DNA of 42,760 nt from Mollicutes bacterium (GTDB taxonomy: Bacteria; Bacillota_I; Bacilli_A; Izemoplasmatales; Izemoplasmataceae): contig PWMS01000108.1 of the NCBI GenBank assembly GCA_003558105.1, positions 1-42,760 on the forward strand. The letters run 5' to 3'. Both the position numbers and the translations under genes were made by a program. Below the pieces are notes generated by a model. The model worked only from the letters and a program-made list of their open reading frames with translations, was not told where the DNA came from and did not search any database. Positions 19,148-29,226 of this stretch are shown in pieces (the first letter of the stretch is position 1; each line of letters begins with the position of its first letter).

Positions 19148-21159
19148 TTTAGTTTATCGAGTAAGCCTTCTTCAATCAGTTTAAGAGCTTGTTCAACCAC
19201 ATCAGGATGAAACTGACTGCCCTTAGCCTTGTTTAATTCTGCGATGATTTCAGCTTTTGTTTTGGCCTTTTGATGTGGCCAATCATGACCCATCGCACCC
19301 ATCGCTTCACTGATGATTAAAATGTGTTTCTCAAGCGCCATATCTTCGCCTTTTACCTGGTTAGGATACCCCCTACCATCGTAGCGTTCATGATGGTGTA
19401 AAACCAAATCTGCGATCATCATCAAATTTTTCGATTGGGCAATCAAATCATAACCTAATCGCACGTGTTTTTTCATGCTTTCGTATTCTAAAACACTATA
19501 GACGCCTTGTTTATTAACAATTTTTCCAGAGACGCCAATCTTGCCAATATCATGGACAATCCCGGCCCAATAAAGGTTTTGAATATGTTCACCGGACAAT
19601 TCAAACGCCTCACCTAAGCACCGTGCGATTTCACCAACCGTCTTGGAATGCGCGTAGGTCGCTTCATCAAATAAAGCAATAACTTTCAAAAGCGCTGAGA
19701 TAATACTGTTTTTCACAGCATCTTGTTCTAAGGATAAAACTTCAGATTCATAAAAACTGTTCAACAGGATATTGATGCTTTCAAAATACTGCAACACCTT
19801 ATCATCGATGGTCTTCGAACTATCTTTAGCCACATCGAAACTCATCTCAATGATAAAATCGCTACCTAATTTCACCGTCATCAACAAGATTTCTTTCATC
19901 GGTTTCATTTTGGTTTCATCAATCGATTCATCTTGAATGCCCGCTTGAAAATCATGCGTCTCACCACGATAAATCTTGGGCGCATCCAAATGATGGACCC
20001 AATCTTTTGTATCAACTTTCATTTCGTTGAGGTAGTCCAAATCGTGTCCAATCGCATCGATAAATTGAATTTCGCCATTTCTTACAATCAGACAAGCCCC
20101 ATAATCAAAAAGATTAAACATGTTAAAAATCATTTTAAAGACTTTCGAGGCATGGGCATTTTTTTGATCTTCATCAAGGGCGGTTGAGCGCGAAGATAAC
20201 GTCATCAATTCCTGCATTGAGGTAATTAAGCGCGCTAACCGTCGCGTCGCTTCATCTAAAGTTTGGCGTTCATCTTCTAAGGAGAAGAACATGAATTTAA
20301 GTAAAAAAACCAATAGCAATACCAAAAGTAAAAAGATATTGACATCAAACATATAGTAAAAATAATTTGTAAATTCAATACTATGAGGTGGAAAAACCGT
20401 CATGACAATCAAAAAGATAACCGTCGCGATAACAAACGATCGGTAAGGCAATACCATCGCTACCACAAAGGCAAACGGTAAATATAAGAATTTGTGGTTA
20501 TCGTAGTTTAAAAAAGGTATATAATGATTAAAAAACAAAATGGAAAAAACCAAGAGAAAACCATAAAAAAGCAGTTCTTTACGTAAAATATCGGTTTGAT
20601 AAAGACGCCGATTATCATAATCGAGTGCGGCTAGTAATGAGGAAGTAAAAATCAGGATTGAAAAAAAGTCACCAAAAAACCAGATTAAAGCACTGGCGAA
20701 CAGACGGTCCCAACTGATGATGCCTTGAGCCAATAAGACCAAGTGTCCAAGGGTTGTAGCGACCGCCGCGACAATCAGTGCAATCACAGGAAATAACAGC
20801 ATATTTCTTAGATTAACCAGACCACTTAGTTTAAACTTTTTCATTAACCATACGCCTAAACTTAAGGCCAACAAGGCCATAGTGGAACGTAAGACAGCTT
20901 GTGGTAGGGCCGTGATTATTGCTAAGTCAATAATCCAGATCAACCCAATAACATAGCCAACAAAAAGCCCCAACCAAAGGGGAATCATCGCACGTTTTTC
21001 ATATTTCACAAACAAGGCAAACCCAAGCCCAATCGCGGGCCAAATAATGCTCGCTTGCATCGTTAAGGTAAAGCTATGCCCTAAAGGCACCGCAAGCATC
21101 ATGGTGATGAAGATGAACCAAAATACCGGGTCTTTTAGTAACTTAACGATTTTAGTCAT
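19141..21159 (-). CDS. MASE1-like membrane sensor + GAF-like region + HD-GYP domain (divergent)
   Basis: About 8 TMs, then AGIVHDIGKIGVSGKIVNK...LHHHERYDGRGYPNQVKGEDMALEKHILIISEAMGAM...KGSQFHPDVV. Confidence 0.87.
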   Translation of the reverse strand: MTKIVKLLKDPVFWFIFITMMLAVPLGHSFTLTMQASIIWPAIGLGFALFVKYEKRAMIPLWLGLFVGYVIGLIWIIDLAIITALPQAVLRSTMALLALSLGVWLMKKFKLSGLVNLRNMLLFPVIALIVAAVATTLGHLVLLAQGIISWDRLFASALIWFFGDFFSILIFTSSLLAALDYDNRRLYQTDILRKELLFYGFLLVFSILFFNHYIPFLNYDNHKFLYLPFAFVVAMVLPYRSFVIATVIFLIVMTVFPPHSIEFTNYFYYMFDVNIFLLLVLLLVFLLKFMFFSLEDERQTLDEATRRLARLITSMQELMTLSSRSTALDEDQKNAHASKVFKMIFNMFNLFDYGACLIVRNGEIQFIDAIGHDLDYLNEMKVDTKDWVHHLDAPKIYRGETHDFQAGIQDESIDETKMKPMKEILLMTVKLGSDFIIEMSFDVAKDSSKTIDDKVLQYFESINILLNSFYESEVLSLEQDAVKNSIISALLKVIALFDEATYAHSKTVGEIARCLGEAFELSGEHIQNLYWAGIVHDIGKIGVSGKIVNKQGVYSVLEYESMKKHVRLGYDLIAQSKNLMMIADLVLHHHERYDGRGYPNQVKGEDMALEKHILIISEAMGAMGHDWPHQKAKTKAEIIAELNKAKGSQFHPDVVEQALKLIEEGLLDKLKK

Positions 21160-21292
21160 ACTGTCACATCCTAACCGACATCTTTATCATACCATTTTTT
21201 TCATCGTCATGAAATAATTTATCCATTATATTATCGAATAAAAAACGGGTATGTTATAATGAATTGAAAATTTTTTAAAGGAGTCACTAATT

Positions 21293-21919
21293 ATGTCTTT
21301 ATGGGTTGAATGGATCGGATATATCGCCTCATTTATTGTTTTACTTAGCTTATTGATGCGCTCGATTAAACGCTTGCGCTATGTCAATTTGGTAGGGGCT
21401 GTCATTTTTGCGCTTTACGGTTTTTTAATCAGTTCTTACCCCGTATTAATCATGAACTTCGGGATTGTTTTGGTAAACGTATATTACCTAAAACAAATCT
21501 ATGCCACAAAAGATTACTTTAATATCCTGCCCGTCAAGAAAAACGAAGAATACGCCAAAGCACTGATTGATTACCACCGAAAAGATATCGAAAACTTTAT
21601 GCCCTTGCAAAAAAACGTCATTAGCCAATCAGCATTCCGGTTCTTAATTCTTAGAAACATGAACCCCGCCGGCATATTTTTAGCCAAACCCTACGATCAA
21701 GAAACCTTGGAAATCACCTTAGATTACGCCACCCCCGCATTCCAGGATTTCAAAACCGGCGCCTACATCTATAAACAAAACCGTCAAACCTTCCAAGCTT
21801 CAGGCTACAAAAGATTTATTGCACAATCCAAAGGGGCCTCACACCAAAAATACCTAGAAAAAATGGGCTTTAAACCAACCACCATCAACCATCAAAACTA
21901 CTACATCAAAACAATTTAG
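21293..21919 (+). CDS. YgjV-like inner membrane protein with C-terminal GNAT-like domain
   Basis: Three TM helices in ~75 aa (EWIGYIASFIVLLSLLMRSIKRLRYVNLVGAVIFALYGFLISSYPVLIMNFGIVLVNVYYL), then a GNAT-like end (YKRFIAQSKGASHQKYLEKMGFKP). Confidence 0.75.
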   Translation: MSLWVEWIGYIASFIVLLSLLMRSIKRLRYVNLVGAVIFALYGFLISSYPVLIMNFGIVLVNVYYLKQIYATKDYFNILPVKKNEEYAKALIDYHRKDIENFMPLQKNVISQSAFRFLILRNMNPAGIFLAKPYDQETLEITLDYATPAFQDFKTGAYIYKQNRQTFQASGYKRFIAQSKGASHQKYLEKMGFKPTTINHQNYYIKTI

Positions 21920-21920
21920 A

Positions 21921-21950
21921 AAATACGCAGATTTTGCGTATTTTTTTTAT
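21921..21950 (+). terminator. Rho-independent terminator
   Basis: AAATACGCA / GATTT / TGCGTATTT followed by a T-run. Confidence 0.8.
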
Positions 21951-21997
21951 TAATAGTCTTGATACAGTGTTATAATAGCTTTGAAAGAGGTGATGAT

Positions 21998-24184
21998 ATG
22001 TTAGAACTTAAAAAATTATCAAAATATTATCATGATAAACAAACCGTCGTCAAAGCCTTAGATGATATATCGCTAACTTTTGAAAATAACGAGTTTGTGG
22101 TTATTACCGGTGAAAGCGGTTCAGGGAAGAGCACCTTGCTCAATGTCATCAGTGGCTTAGACAGCTACGAAGATGGCGAAATGTTTTTTATGAATCAAGA
22201 AACCTCCTACTTCACCTTTGAAGATTGGGAACGTTACCGTAAAAACCATATTGGTTTCATCTTTCAACACTATAATTTAATCGAAAGCTATACCGTTTAT
22301 CAAAATATAGACATTGCTTCTACGATTGCCCACCCACATCTTGCGGCTCGTGAAAAAACCGTCATGCAATTGATTGAAAAAGTCGGTTTGAAGGGCAAAG
22401 AAAAACAAAAAGCCTCCACCTTAAGCGGAGGCGAAAAACAAAGAGTAGCGATTGCCAGAGCGCTCGCAAAAGACGCGCCCATCATCATCGCCGATGAGCC
22501 GACGGGGAATTTAGATCAAAAAACTTCCAAGACTATCTTAGAACTGTTAAAAGATATTTCCAAAGACAAATTGGTCCTTTTAGTCAGTCATTCTTATGAA
22601 ACCACCAAAGCGTATGCGACTAGACATATTCGCCTCGCTGATGGTGAGGTAATCAGCGATGATAAAAAACGACAAAAACAAACACCTGTGCAAAAAACCG
22701 ATTTAAAAAGCGAACAATTAAACTTTAAAGATCTCTTTTTTATTGGCATTAAAAACTTGCTGGCCACCCCAAAAAAGACGTTGTTTACCCTTTTTGTGGC
22801 GCTTTTTGTGGTTGGCACCTTTGCGCTAATTTATGGTGCTTACGTCCAACAAGCCAACACCGAAAGTTCGCTGGGGGGATTCCGGTATTTTGAAAATCCC
22901 AACCGCATCATGGTGACAAACCGTGATTTATCCGCCTTTAGCGAAGCCGATCTTGCCTACTTTGAATCTTTAGATGGTGTGCAAACGGTCCTGCCCTACG
23001 ATACCATCTTAGGTCTCAGGGCTTACGTGCAAATCATTGGTGATGGCTATCAATTTTTTTATGATGGTTTCTTTAATCATCCTAAAACGATTCAAAATAG
23101 TGATATTAGCGCCGGTAGACTGCCGCAAAATTCAAATGAAGTAATCGTCCGCATGGATGAATTCGACCTCGGTGATACCATCAAAATCAGCATTGAAATC
23201 CCGATGCGTTTTGGTGAAGAAACCGATATTAGAATCTATGAATTTGAAGTTGTTGGTAAACTCACCGGCAATCCTTACCCACCCGTCATCTATCCCCATG
23301 CTGATTTTTTTGAAGATGATGTGATTCGCGCCTTTGGATTATTTATGCACCAAGAGACCATCTTTTTTCCCTACAATAGTTCTTTAGGTAATATCTCCCC
23401 TTCACTTAGTCTCAACAACGAGCTTGAAGCCGATGAGATTATCATCAGCCAATACCTAGCTAGACAGATTAAAAACGATGGGTTTGACGGCGACAACCTA
23501 GTTGTTGGTGATACCATCACCATGGAAATTCTAGAAAAACTTTCCTTACAACCTATCGAAGCCGATTTTACGATTAAGGATATCTCAGAAGACCTCGGCA
23601 ATTACGGCGTGCATATTAGCTTAAGCGAGGAAGGGTTGGTCCATTTATTTGATGATGTCAAGCCTCATCAGATAAGCTTGATGGTGTTTGATTCTTTTGA
23701 TGCCAACCGTGTTTTAGACCAACTCGAAGAAGTCAATGTCCACAGTTTATATCCCGCTGGCATTAGCGATCCCTTAGCGCAAATTGGCCAAGCGATTATG
23801 AACTTGTTTTTAGGTTTTCTCTCGGTAATCGTCTTATTCGTTATGTATTTCATCGGCTATATGGCTCTTAAAAATGTCATGGAAGCCAAACGAAAAGATT
23901 ATGTCATCCTACGTTCAATCGGCCTTTTTAAAAAAGACTTAAACCGACTCAGCATTCTAGAGATCCTGATGGTGATGTTCTTAGCCATCTTCATCGCGAT
24001 GATCGCGTTGATCATCAACGCGAATATCTATGCCTTCTTGCCCAATTATCTAAGGTATTATCAGTGGGGCAACTATCTATTCTTGGCTGTCTTGCTATTG
24101 ATTATGTCGGTCTTTTTAGCCCTTCGTTTCAATCAACGCATCTTCTCAAGAAGCGTCATCACAGCCTTTAAGGATCAGGGGTGA
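21998..24184 (+). CDS. ABC transporter, fused ATPase + FtsX/MacB-type permease (first of pair)
   Basis: ATG at 21998 after [50 protein letters not shown], then 1 TM + ectodomain + 3 TM. Confidence 0.92.
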   Translation: MLELKKLSKYYHDKQTVVKALDDISLTFENNEFVVITGESGSGKSTLLNVISGLDSYEDGEMFFMNQETSYFTFEDWERYRKNHIGFIFQHYNLIESYTVYQNIDIASTIAHPHLAAREKTVMQLIEKVGLKGKEKQKASTLSGGEKQRVAIARALAKDAPIIIADEPTGNLDQKTSKTILELLKDISKDKLVLLVSHSYETTKAYATRHIRLADGEVISDDKKRQKQTPVQKTDLKSEQLNFKDLFFIGIKNLLATPKKTLFTLFVALFVVGTFALIYGAYVQQANTESSLGGFRYFENPNRIMVTNRDLSAFSEADLAYFESLDGVQTVLPYDTILGLRAYVQIIGDGYQFFYDGFFNHPKTIQNSDISAGRLPQNSNEVIVRMDEFDLGDTIKISIEIPMRFGEETDIRIYEFEVVGKLTGNPYPPVIYPHADFFEDDVIRAFGLFMHQETIFFPYNSSLGNISPSLSLNNELEADEIIISQYLARQIKNDGFDGDNLVVGDTITMEILEKLSLQPIEADFTIKDISEDLGNYGVHISLSEEGLVHLFDDVKPHQISLMVFDSFDANRVLDQLEEVNVHSLYPAGISDPLAQIGQAIMNLFLGFLSVIVLFVMYFIGYMALKNVMEAKRKDYVILRSIGLFKKDLNRLSILEILMVMFLAIFIAMIALIINANIYAFLPNYLRYYQWGNYLFLAVLLLIMSVFLALRFNQRIFSRSVITAFKDQG

Positions 24185-24188
24185 GTTT

Positions 24189-26588
24189 ATGATTACCTTA
24201 AAACATATCGATAAAAAATACCACGCCAATCGACGCAATGAAAACCACGTCTTAAAAGATATCAGTCTTGATTTTCCTAAAAAAGGCATGGTTATGTTGC
24301 TAGGTGAAAGTGGCTCAGGCAAAACGACCTTACTCAATATTATCGGCGGTTTGGATAAAGCCCAAAAAGGCCGCATCACGATTAACGATTCAACCTTGGA
24401 AAAATACGATCCGAAACGTTGGGATCTTTTGCGCAACCGTCATATTGGCTATATTTTCCAAAACTTTTATCTCATGCCCCATGAGACCGTGTTTGACAAT
24501 ATTCGCATCAGCTTAAAAATGATTGGTCTTGAAGATGAACACCAAATTGAAAAACGCATCAACGAGTTGTTAAAACTCGTCGGCATGCCGCAGTATAAAC
24601 ACCGCAAAGCAAACCAACTCTCCGGGGGCCAACAACAACGCATCGCCATCGCTAGAGCCCTTTCCAAAGACCCCGATGTTATCATCGCCGATGAACCAAC
24701 CGGCAACCTCGATTCCAAAAACACGATGATGATTATGAATATCCTAAAACAGATCGCAAAAGAAAAACTCATCATCATGGTCACCCACGAAACCCGGCTC
24801 GCCAACCACTACGGCGAACAAATCATCCACATCGAAGATGGCCGCGTCAAATCAAAAGCCGGTCAAACCGCCCAAAGCCCCTTGGACACTACCACAGAAA
24901 GCGATATTTATCTTCAGGATCTTACCCATCACAAGCATCAAACCGAAGCCTCAAAAATCGATTTTTATACCGATCAAAACACCACTGAGTTCAATGCGCG
25001 TTTGATCATCAAAAACAATACCCTATACATCGATATTCAAAATGGGGCCTATCAAAATATCCACATTTTAAAACCCAACGACGATATCTATGTTCACGAC
25101 GCAAAACGAAGCGAGGTCGCCAAAGAAACCCCAAAAGACACAACTTTTAAATTAAGCGAGTTAGACATCCCTGAAAAACGCGCCCAAAAAAGCGGTATTA
25201 TTCCTTGGCGCCACAGTTTAGAACGCGCTTTATCAACCCTAAAACAAAGCTCAAAATTTGCCAAGCTTCTTTATCTAGGCTTTGCCTTTAGCGCCGCGAT
25301 GTTCGCGGTTGCCATTGCGCTTTTTTCCAACATCTATTTCTTTTCTGATGCTGATTTCTTAAGTGAATACAAATACAGTTTTGAAGTAACCTATGAAACC
25401 AAGCCGCCTTTAGAAGACCTTGAAAGCCTCGCTCATGACGGTCCTTTCGACGCCTACTTACCAGATATGGCACCGCACAGTTTCAACATATACCTACCCC
25501 GCTTTTATCACACGCAACCCTCCGCGGTGGTCGATTTTAAAATAGCACCGTTAACGTTAAAAGGCGAACAGGATTTAATCTTGGGTCATTGGCCAACCCA
25601 CCCCACAGACATGATCATCTCCAAACAAGCGGCCGAGCAGATTATCGAAAACCCTCGCTTCAAAGAAAGTGGTGTCAACCACAAAGAGGATTTGTTAAAC
25701 CTAAGCTATGAACATCAAGGCATTAGCTACCGTATCACCGGCATTGTACAAGGCGATGCGCCCCTATTTTACGCTACCTTCGATCATATCTATACCCTTA
25801 AAACGATATCACCCTACACCGCCTATAGCTTGCTTGAAGGAAACCATACCATCCGTGAGGGTCGCACGATCGAAGCCGATTATGAATTTTTAATCCCTTA
25901 TAACGAGACCGAAGCCTTCGAAAGTTTTGAGATGGATATAGACGGGCAAACCTTTGTGGCGGTTGGAAGCTATCAAACAACCCTAGAGGAGGACCCTGAT
26001 TGGATGTTGATGCACGTTGAGGGTTTGAAGTCTATCCAATATCATAGCCAACCAACAGACCGTGAGATCAGCTATATCTTCTATAGTTCTAGTGAACAAG
26101 CCGCCGAAACCTACTTATCCAACCAAAATCATAACTACGAAAACCTCTATCAATCCGAGCGCACGCAAGAAGTTAACCAACGCGTCCAAAGCGCTGGTGG
26201 TCTCATTATTTTCACGCTTGTGGTGATGGGTCTTAGCGCCTTATCCTACTACTTTATCTTACGTTCTTCGATGATGAAACGGATCTATGAAATCGGCGTC
26301 TACCGCGCCATCGGGGTAAGACGAAGCGATATTATGCGCATCTTCCTGATTGAAATCCTCACCCTAACCACGTTCACCTCATTCTTAGGGTATGCCTTTA
26401 TGCGCTATATTCTAGGTTATATCCACAGCGCCACCAGCGGCATCGCCGATATCTTTAACCTCTCATGGATGGTCTTCATCGCTGGTTTAATCATCATCTA
26501 TGCAATCAATACGCTCTTTGGACTCTTCCCTTTATACCGCATCTTAAGAAAAACACCCGCCGAAATTTTAACCACCTATGATCTATAA
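24189..26588 (+). CDS. ABC transporter, fused ATPase + FtsX/MacB-type permease (second of pair)
   Basis: [37 protein letters not shown], then a ~120-aa insert, 1 TM + ectodomain + 3 TM. Starts 4 nt after the previous stop. Confidence 0.92.
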   Translation: MITLKHIDKKYHANRRNENHVLKDISLDFPKKGMVMLLGESGSGKTTLLNIIGGLDKAQKGRITINDSTLEKYDPKRWDLLRNRHIGYIFQNFYLMPHETVFDNIRISLKMIGLEDEHQIEKRINELLKLVGMPQYKHRKANQLSGGQQQRIAIARALSKDPDVIIADEPTGNLDSKNTMMIMNILKQIAKEKLIIMVTHETRLANHYGEQIIHIEDGRVKSKAGQTAQSPLDTTTESDIYLQDLTHHKHQTEASKIDFYTDQNTTEFNARLIIKNNTLYIDIQNGAYQNIHILKPNDDIYVHDAKRSEVAKETPKDTTFKLSELDIPEKRAQKSGIIPWRHSLERALSTLKQSSKFAKLLYLGFAFSAAMFAVAIALFSNIYFFSDADFLSEYKYSFEVTYETKPPLEDLESLAHDGPFDAYLPDMAPHSFNIYLPRFYHTQPSAVVDFKIAPLTLKGEQDLILGHWPTHPTDMIISKQAAEQIIENPRFKESGVNHKEDLLNLSYEHQGISYRITGIVQGDAPLFYATFDHIYTLKTISPYTAYSLLEGNHTIREGRTIEADYEFLIPYNETEAFESFEMDIDGQTFVAVGSYQTTLEEDPDWMLMHVEGLKSIQYHSQPTDREISYIFYSSSEQAAETYLSNQNHNYENLYQSERTQEVNQRVQSAGGLIIFTLVVMGLSALSYYFILRSSMMKRIYEIGVYRAIGVRRSDIMRIFLIEILTLTTFTSFLGYAFMRYILGYIHSATSGIADIFNLSWMVFIAGLIIIYAINTLFGLFPLYRILRKTPAEILTTYDL

Positions 26589-26615
26589 AAAAAAGCCATC
26601 TTTCAAAGATGGCTT
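26588..26615 (-). terminator. Rho-independent terminator of the photolyase gene
   Basis: AAGCCATCTTT-C-AAAGATGGCTT palindrome, followed on the minus strand by a run of eight T. Confidence 0.8.
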
Positions 26616-27969
26616 AACGCTTTAACCACGTCTTAACATAATCCTTAATATCACTTTTACGCTTCAAGCCCCCCGCGTTCATATAGCGAAGTTTACCAAA
26701 GACTTCGCGTTCTTTCCACGCTTGGTCATGGCGTCCAAAACACCACGCTACCGACGCATAAGAGATGGGGTCACGCCCATCTAAAAAGTAGGTATTGTTC
26801 AAATCCAAGATCGTTTCATACGCGGTTTTATAATCCTTCGACCACTCGATAATCTTCTTGCCCCAATACATCCGCATGCGGTTGTGCATATACCCAGTTT
26901 TTAACATCTGTGCCATCGCCGCATTAAAATAATCATCGTGCGTCTTTAAAGCAAGATAATCCGCCTTAGTGTAAAGATACCCTCTTTCATCATCGACGTG
27001 TTTTTCCATGGTTTCATAGGCCCACGAAACCGTCATCTTTTCAAAGCGGTCATAACCCTCTAAAAACCAAACAAAATTATACGCCAGTTCTCGGCGCACC
27101 AAAAGTTGTTCTAAAAAAGCATCCGCTGAATCGCTCAGCGTTTCATCGTTCGCGACGCGTTTTTTCACCTCGCGCCACACCAAACTCGGCGCGATATGTC
27201 CAAAATGCAAATACGCCGAAAGATAGCTTACCGCCTGCGCGCAAGCGGGGTTAAAACTACTTTCTTGATAGTGTTTAAGCCCACTATCCAAAAAGGTTTC
27301 CAGCTGTTTTAACGCCTTTTTTTCACCGCCTTGTAAAAACCTTGAAACCGAAATATCCTCAAGATCTAAATCATCCAAAACAGGCAAGGCATCGCTTGTT
27401 GAATCCTGATGTTTAAGCGTGATATCCTCATCTAAAGCCTCAGCCCAAAAAGATGCGGCACTGTTTAATTTTTTCCTAATTGTCCGGGCCGCATATTCAA
27501 CTTTAGAAGACGCCTCATCCACCGGTATAATCACATTGCTGGGGACATAAAAGACCGGAACACCAAGACTATCCGCTTGTTTTGTGATTTTACCTTTTAC
27601 GGTTCTAAGGCCTTTTAAATAGGCATCATCCATCACCACCGCGGTCGCATCCTTCAAAAAAGGGACCACACCTTCATAAAGACCTGCTCTTCGGATGATA
27701 AAGCGTGCTCCAAGGGTTTTAAGTTTGGCTTTAACATCGTTTAGACCTTCCAATAAAAACTTAAAATTCCGGCGATTGCCGTCTTTAAAGGTTTCATCCA
27801 AGACAAACAAAACATAAAGTGGGCGCTTATAATGATTGGCTAACATCATCGCTTCATAAAGCGCATGATTATCCTTTATCCGCTGCGAGGCTTGCATCCA
27901 ATAAAGGATATAGCGACCCTTGTCTTTAAGCTTTGCGTTTGTTTTTCGTTGTCGACGAGTATTTTTCAT
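26614..27969 (-). CDS. class II CPD deoxyribodipyrimidine photolyase
   Basis: YILYWMQASQRIKDNHAL; LDGRDPISYASVAWCFGRHDQAWKEREVFGKLRYMNAGGLKRK is characteristic of class II. Start placed at MKNTRRQRK (27969), preceded by AAGGAG. Confidence 0.92.
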   Translation of the reverse strand: MKNTRRQRKTNAKLKDKGRYILYWMQASQRIKDNHALYEAMMLANHYKRPLYVLFVLDETFKDGNRRNFKFLLEGLNDVKAKLKTLGARFIIRRAGLYEGVVPFLKDATAVVMDDAYLKGLRTVKGKITKQADSLGVPVFYVPSNVIIPVDEASSKVEYAARTIRKKLNSAASFWAEALDEDITLKHQDSTSDALPVLDDLDLEDISVSRFLQGGEKKALKQLETFLDSGLKHYQESSFNPACAQAVSYLSAYLHFGHIAPSLVWREVKKRVANDETLSDSADAFLEQLLVRRELAYNFVWFLEGYDRFEKMTVSWAYETMEKHVDDERGYLYTKADYLALKTHDDYFNAAMAQMLKTGYMHNRMRMYWGKKIIEWSKDYKTAYETILDLNNTYFLDGRDPISYASVAWCFGRHDQAWKEREVFGKLRYMNAGGLKRKSDIKDYVKTWLKR

Positions 27970-27996
27970 CAAAAACTCCTTAAGGGGGATTTTATC

Positions 27997-29226
27997 GTGA
28001 TTGAACATATCCTTATCAAAAATTTTCGAGCCTTTAAAGATGAAACCATCATCTTAGGCGATCACACGCTTTTTATCGGGACCCACAGTTCAGGTAAAAC
28101 CACGATTTTAAAAGCGTTAGACGCCTTTTTTAATCATACCTTTGAAACCGCGTCGATTCGTCACAAACAAAACGATTTCATCGTTGAGATTGCGATCGAC
28201 CAAAAAAACTATCGCAAAGTATTTTCGCCCCCGCATTATCAGTTTAACCCTCAAAAATCCACGGGCGACTTCCAAAATCTACACAGCTACGCCTATCTTT
28301 ACTTACCGAAACAACCCCTCATGATGGAAAACTACATCAATCAATTGATTGGTTTATATTATACGCCAAATTTAGACAAGTTACAAAACGATTTACCGAA
28401 AAATATGCAAGCCCTATTGAAAAAAAACACCCCTTTCATAACCAATAAAACCTTGCAAATGCCTTTAAAACCCCTTAAAATGAACACGAAAAAAGCGCAT
28501 AAAAAAGCACGCTTTACCTATCTAAAAACCCCGAAAGATAAAAAACTTCTATTGGGCATCGATTTAATTGAACAAAGCTTTTTGTTTGAGGATTTCAAAC
28601 CTTTAATCGATAAAACCCATCAATGTTTTATCGTCTCGAAACAAAAACAATTTATCAACAACTTTGATTATCATATTCATCCCTTATACCGCTCCAATAT
28701 CCAAAATGAAGTTGACACCCTAACCAAACCTCTCAATCAAACCAAACAAAAACCCTTCATCCTAGTCGAAGGCAAATACGATGTACCCTGGTTTGAAAAC
28801 GTCTTAAAACGTCTTAACCGTTATCAAGATTACCGGGTCATGCCTTGTGGTGGTTATGGCAACATCCAATTTGTGGAACAACAACTACAAAAAGCCGGTT
28901 ATAAGACCCTAATCATCACCGATGGCGATGTTACACTCGATAACAGTTATAACCTCAAACGCGAGGTTATCGAACAATACGCCGATCACGCTTTTATCAA
29001 CCGACGTTTTAACACCAACTTAAAAGCCGTACCCGGTAATAAACACCGTTTTTTTAAGGCGATTCCCGAAGAAAGCAGTACCATCAAAAGAGTCCTCGCG
29101 ACCTACCCGTTGCATCATCTACCCAACGACAACCCTTTAATTGCAGAGATTAAGCAAATATTAAATGACTATGAAAACAACCAAGGAGGCCAAAAACATG
29201 AAAACCGTATCAAAGAAACATCTTGA
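27997..29226 (+). CDS. compact OLD-like protein: degenerate ABC/SMC-type ATPase N-terminus + C-terminal TOPRIM domain
   Basis: GTG start (VIEHILIKNFRAFKDETIILGDHTLFIGTHSSGKTTILKAL) after AAGGGGG. TOPRIM ILVEGKYDVPWFENVLKRL...CGGYGNIQFVEQQLQKAGYKTLIITDGD. Confidence 0.85.
   Translation: MIEHILIKNFRAFKDETIILGDHTLFIGTHSSGKTTILKALDAFFNHTFETASIRHKQNDFIVEIAIDQKNYRKVFSPPHYQFNPQKSTGDFQNLHSYAYLYLPKQPLMMENYINQLIGLYYTPNLDKLQNDLPKNMQALLKKNTPFITNKTLQMPLKPLKMNTKKAHKKARFTYLKTPKDKKLLLGIDLIEQSFLFEDFKPLIDKTHQCFIVSKQKQFINNFDYHIHPLYRSNIQNEVDTLTKPLNQTKQKPFILVEGKYDVPWFENVLKRLNRYQDYRVMPCGGYGNIQFVEQQLQKAGYKTLIITDGDVTLDNSYNLKREVIEQYADHAFINRRFNTNLKAVPGNKHRFFKAIPEESSTIKRVLATYPLHHLPNDNPLIAEIKQILNDYENNQGGQKHENRIKETS

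Noticed and set aside
27865-27996. N-terminal extension of the OLD-like ORF from ATG 27865
   Set aside because: It would be antisense to the photolyase N-terminus; the GTG at 27997 has a strong RBS and begins the typical IEHILIKNFRAFK ATPase start.
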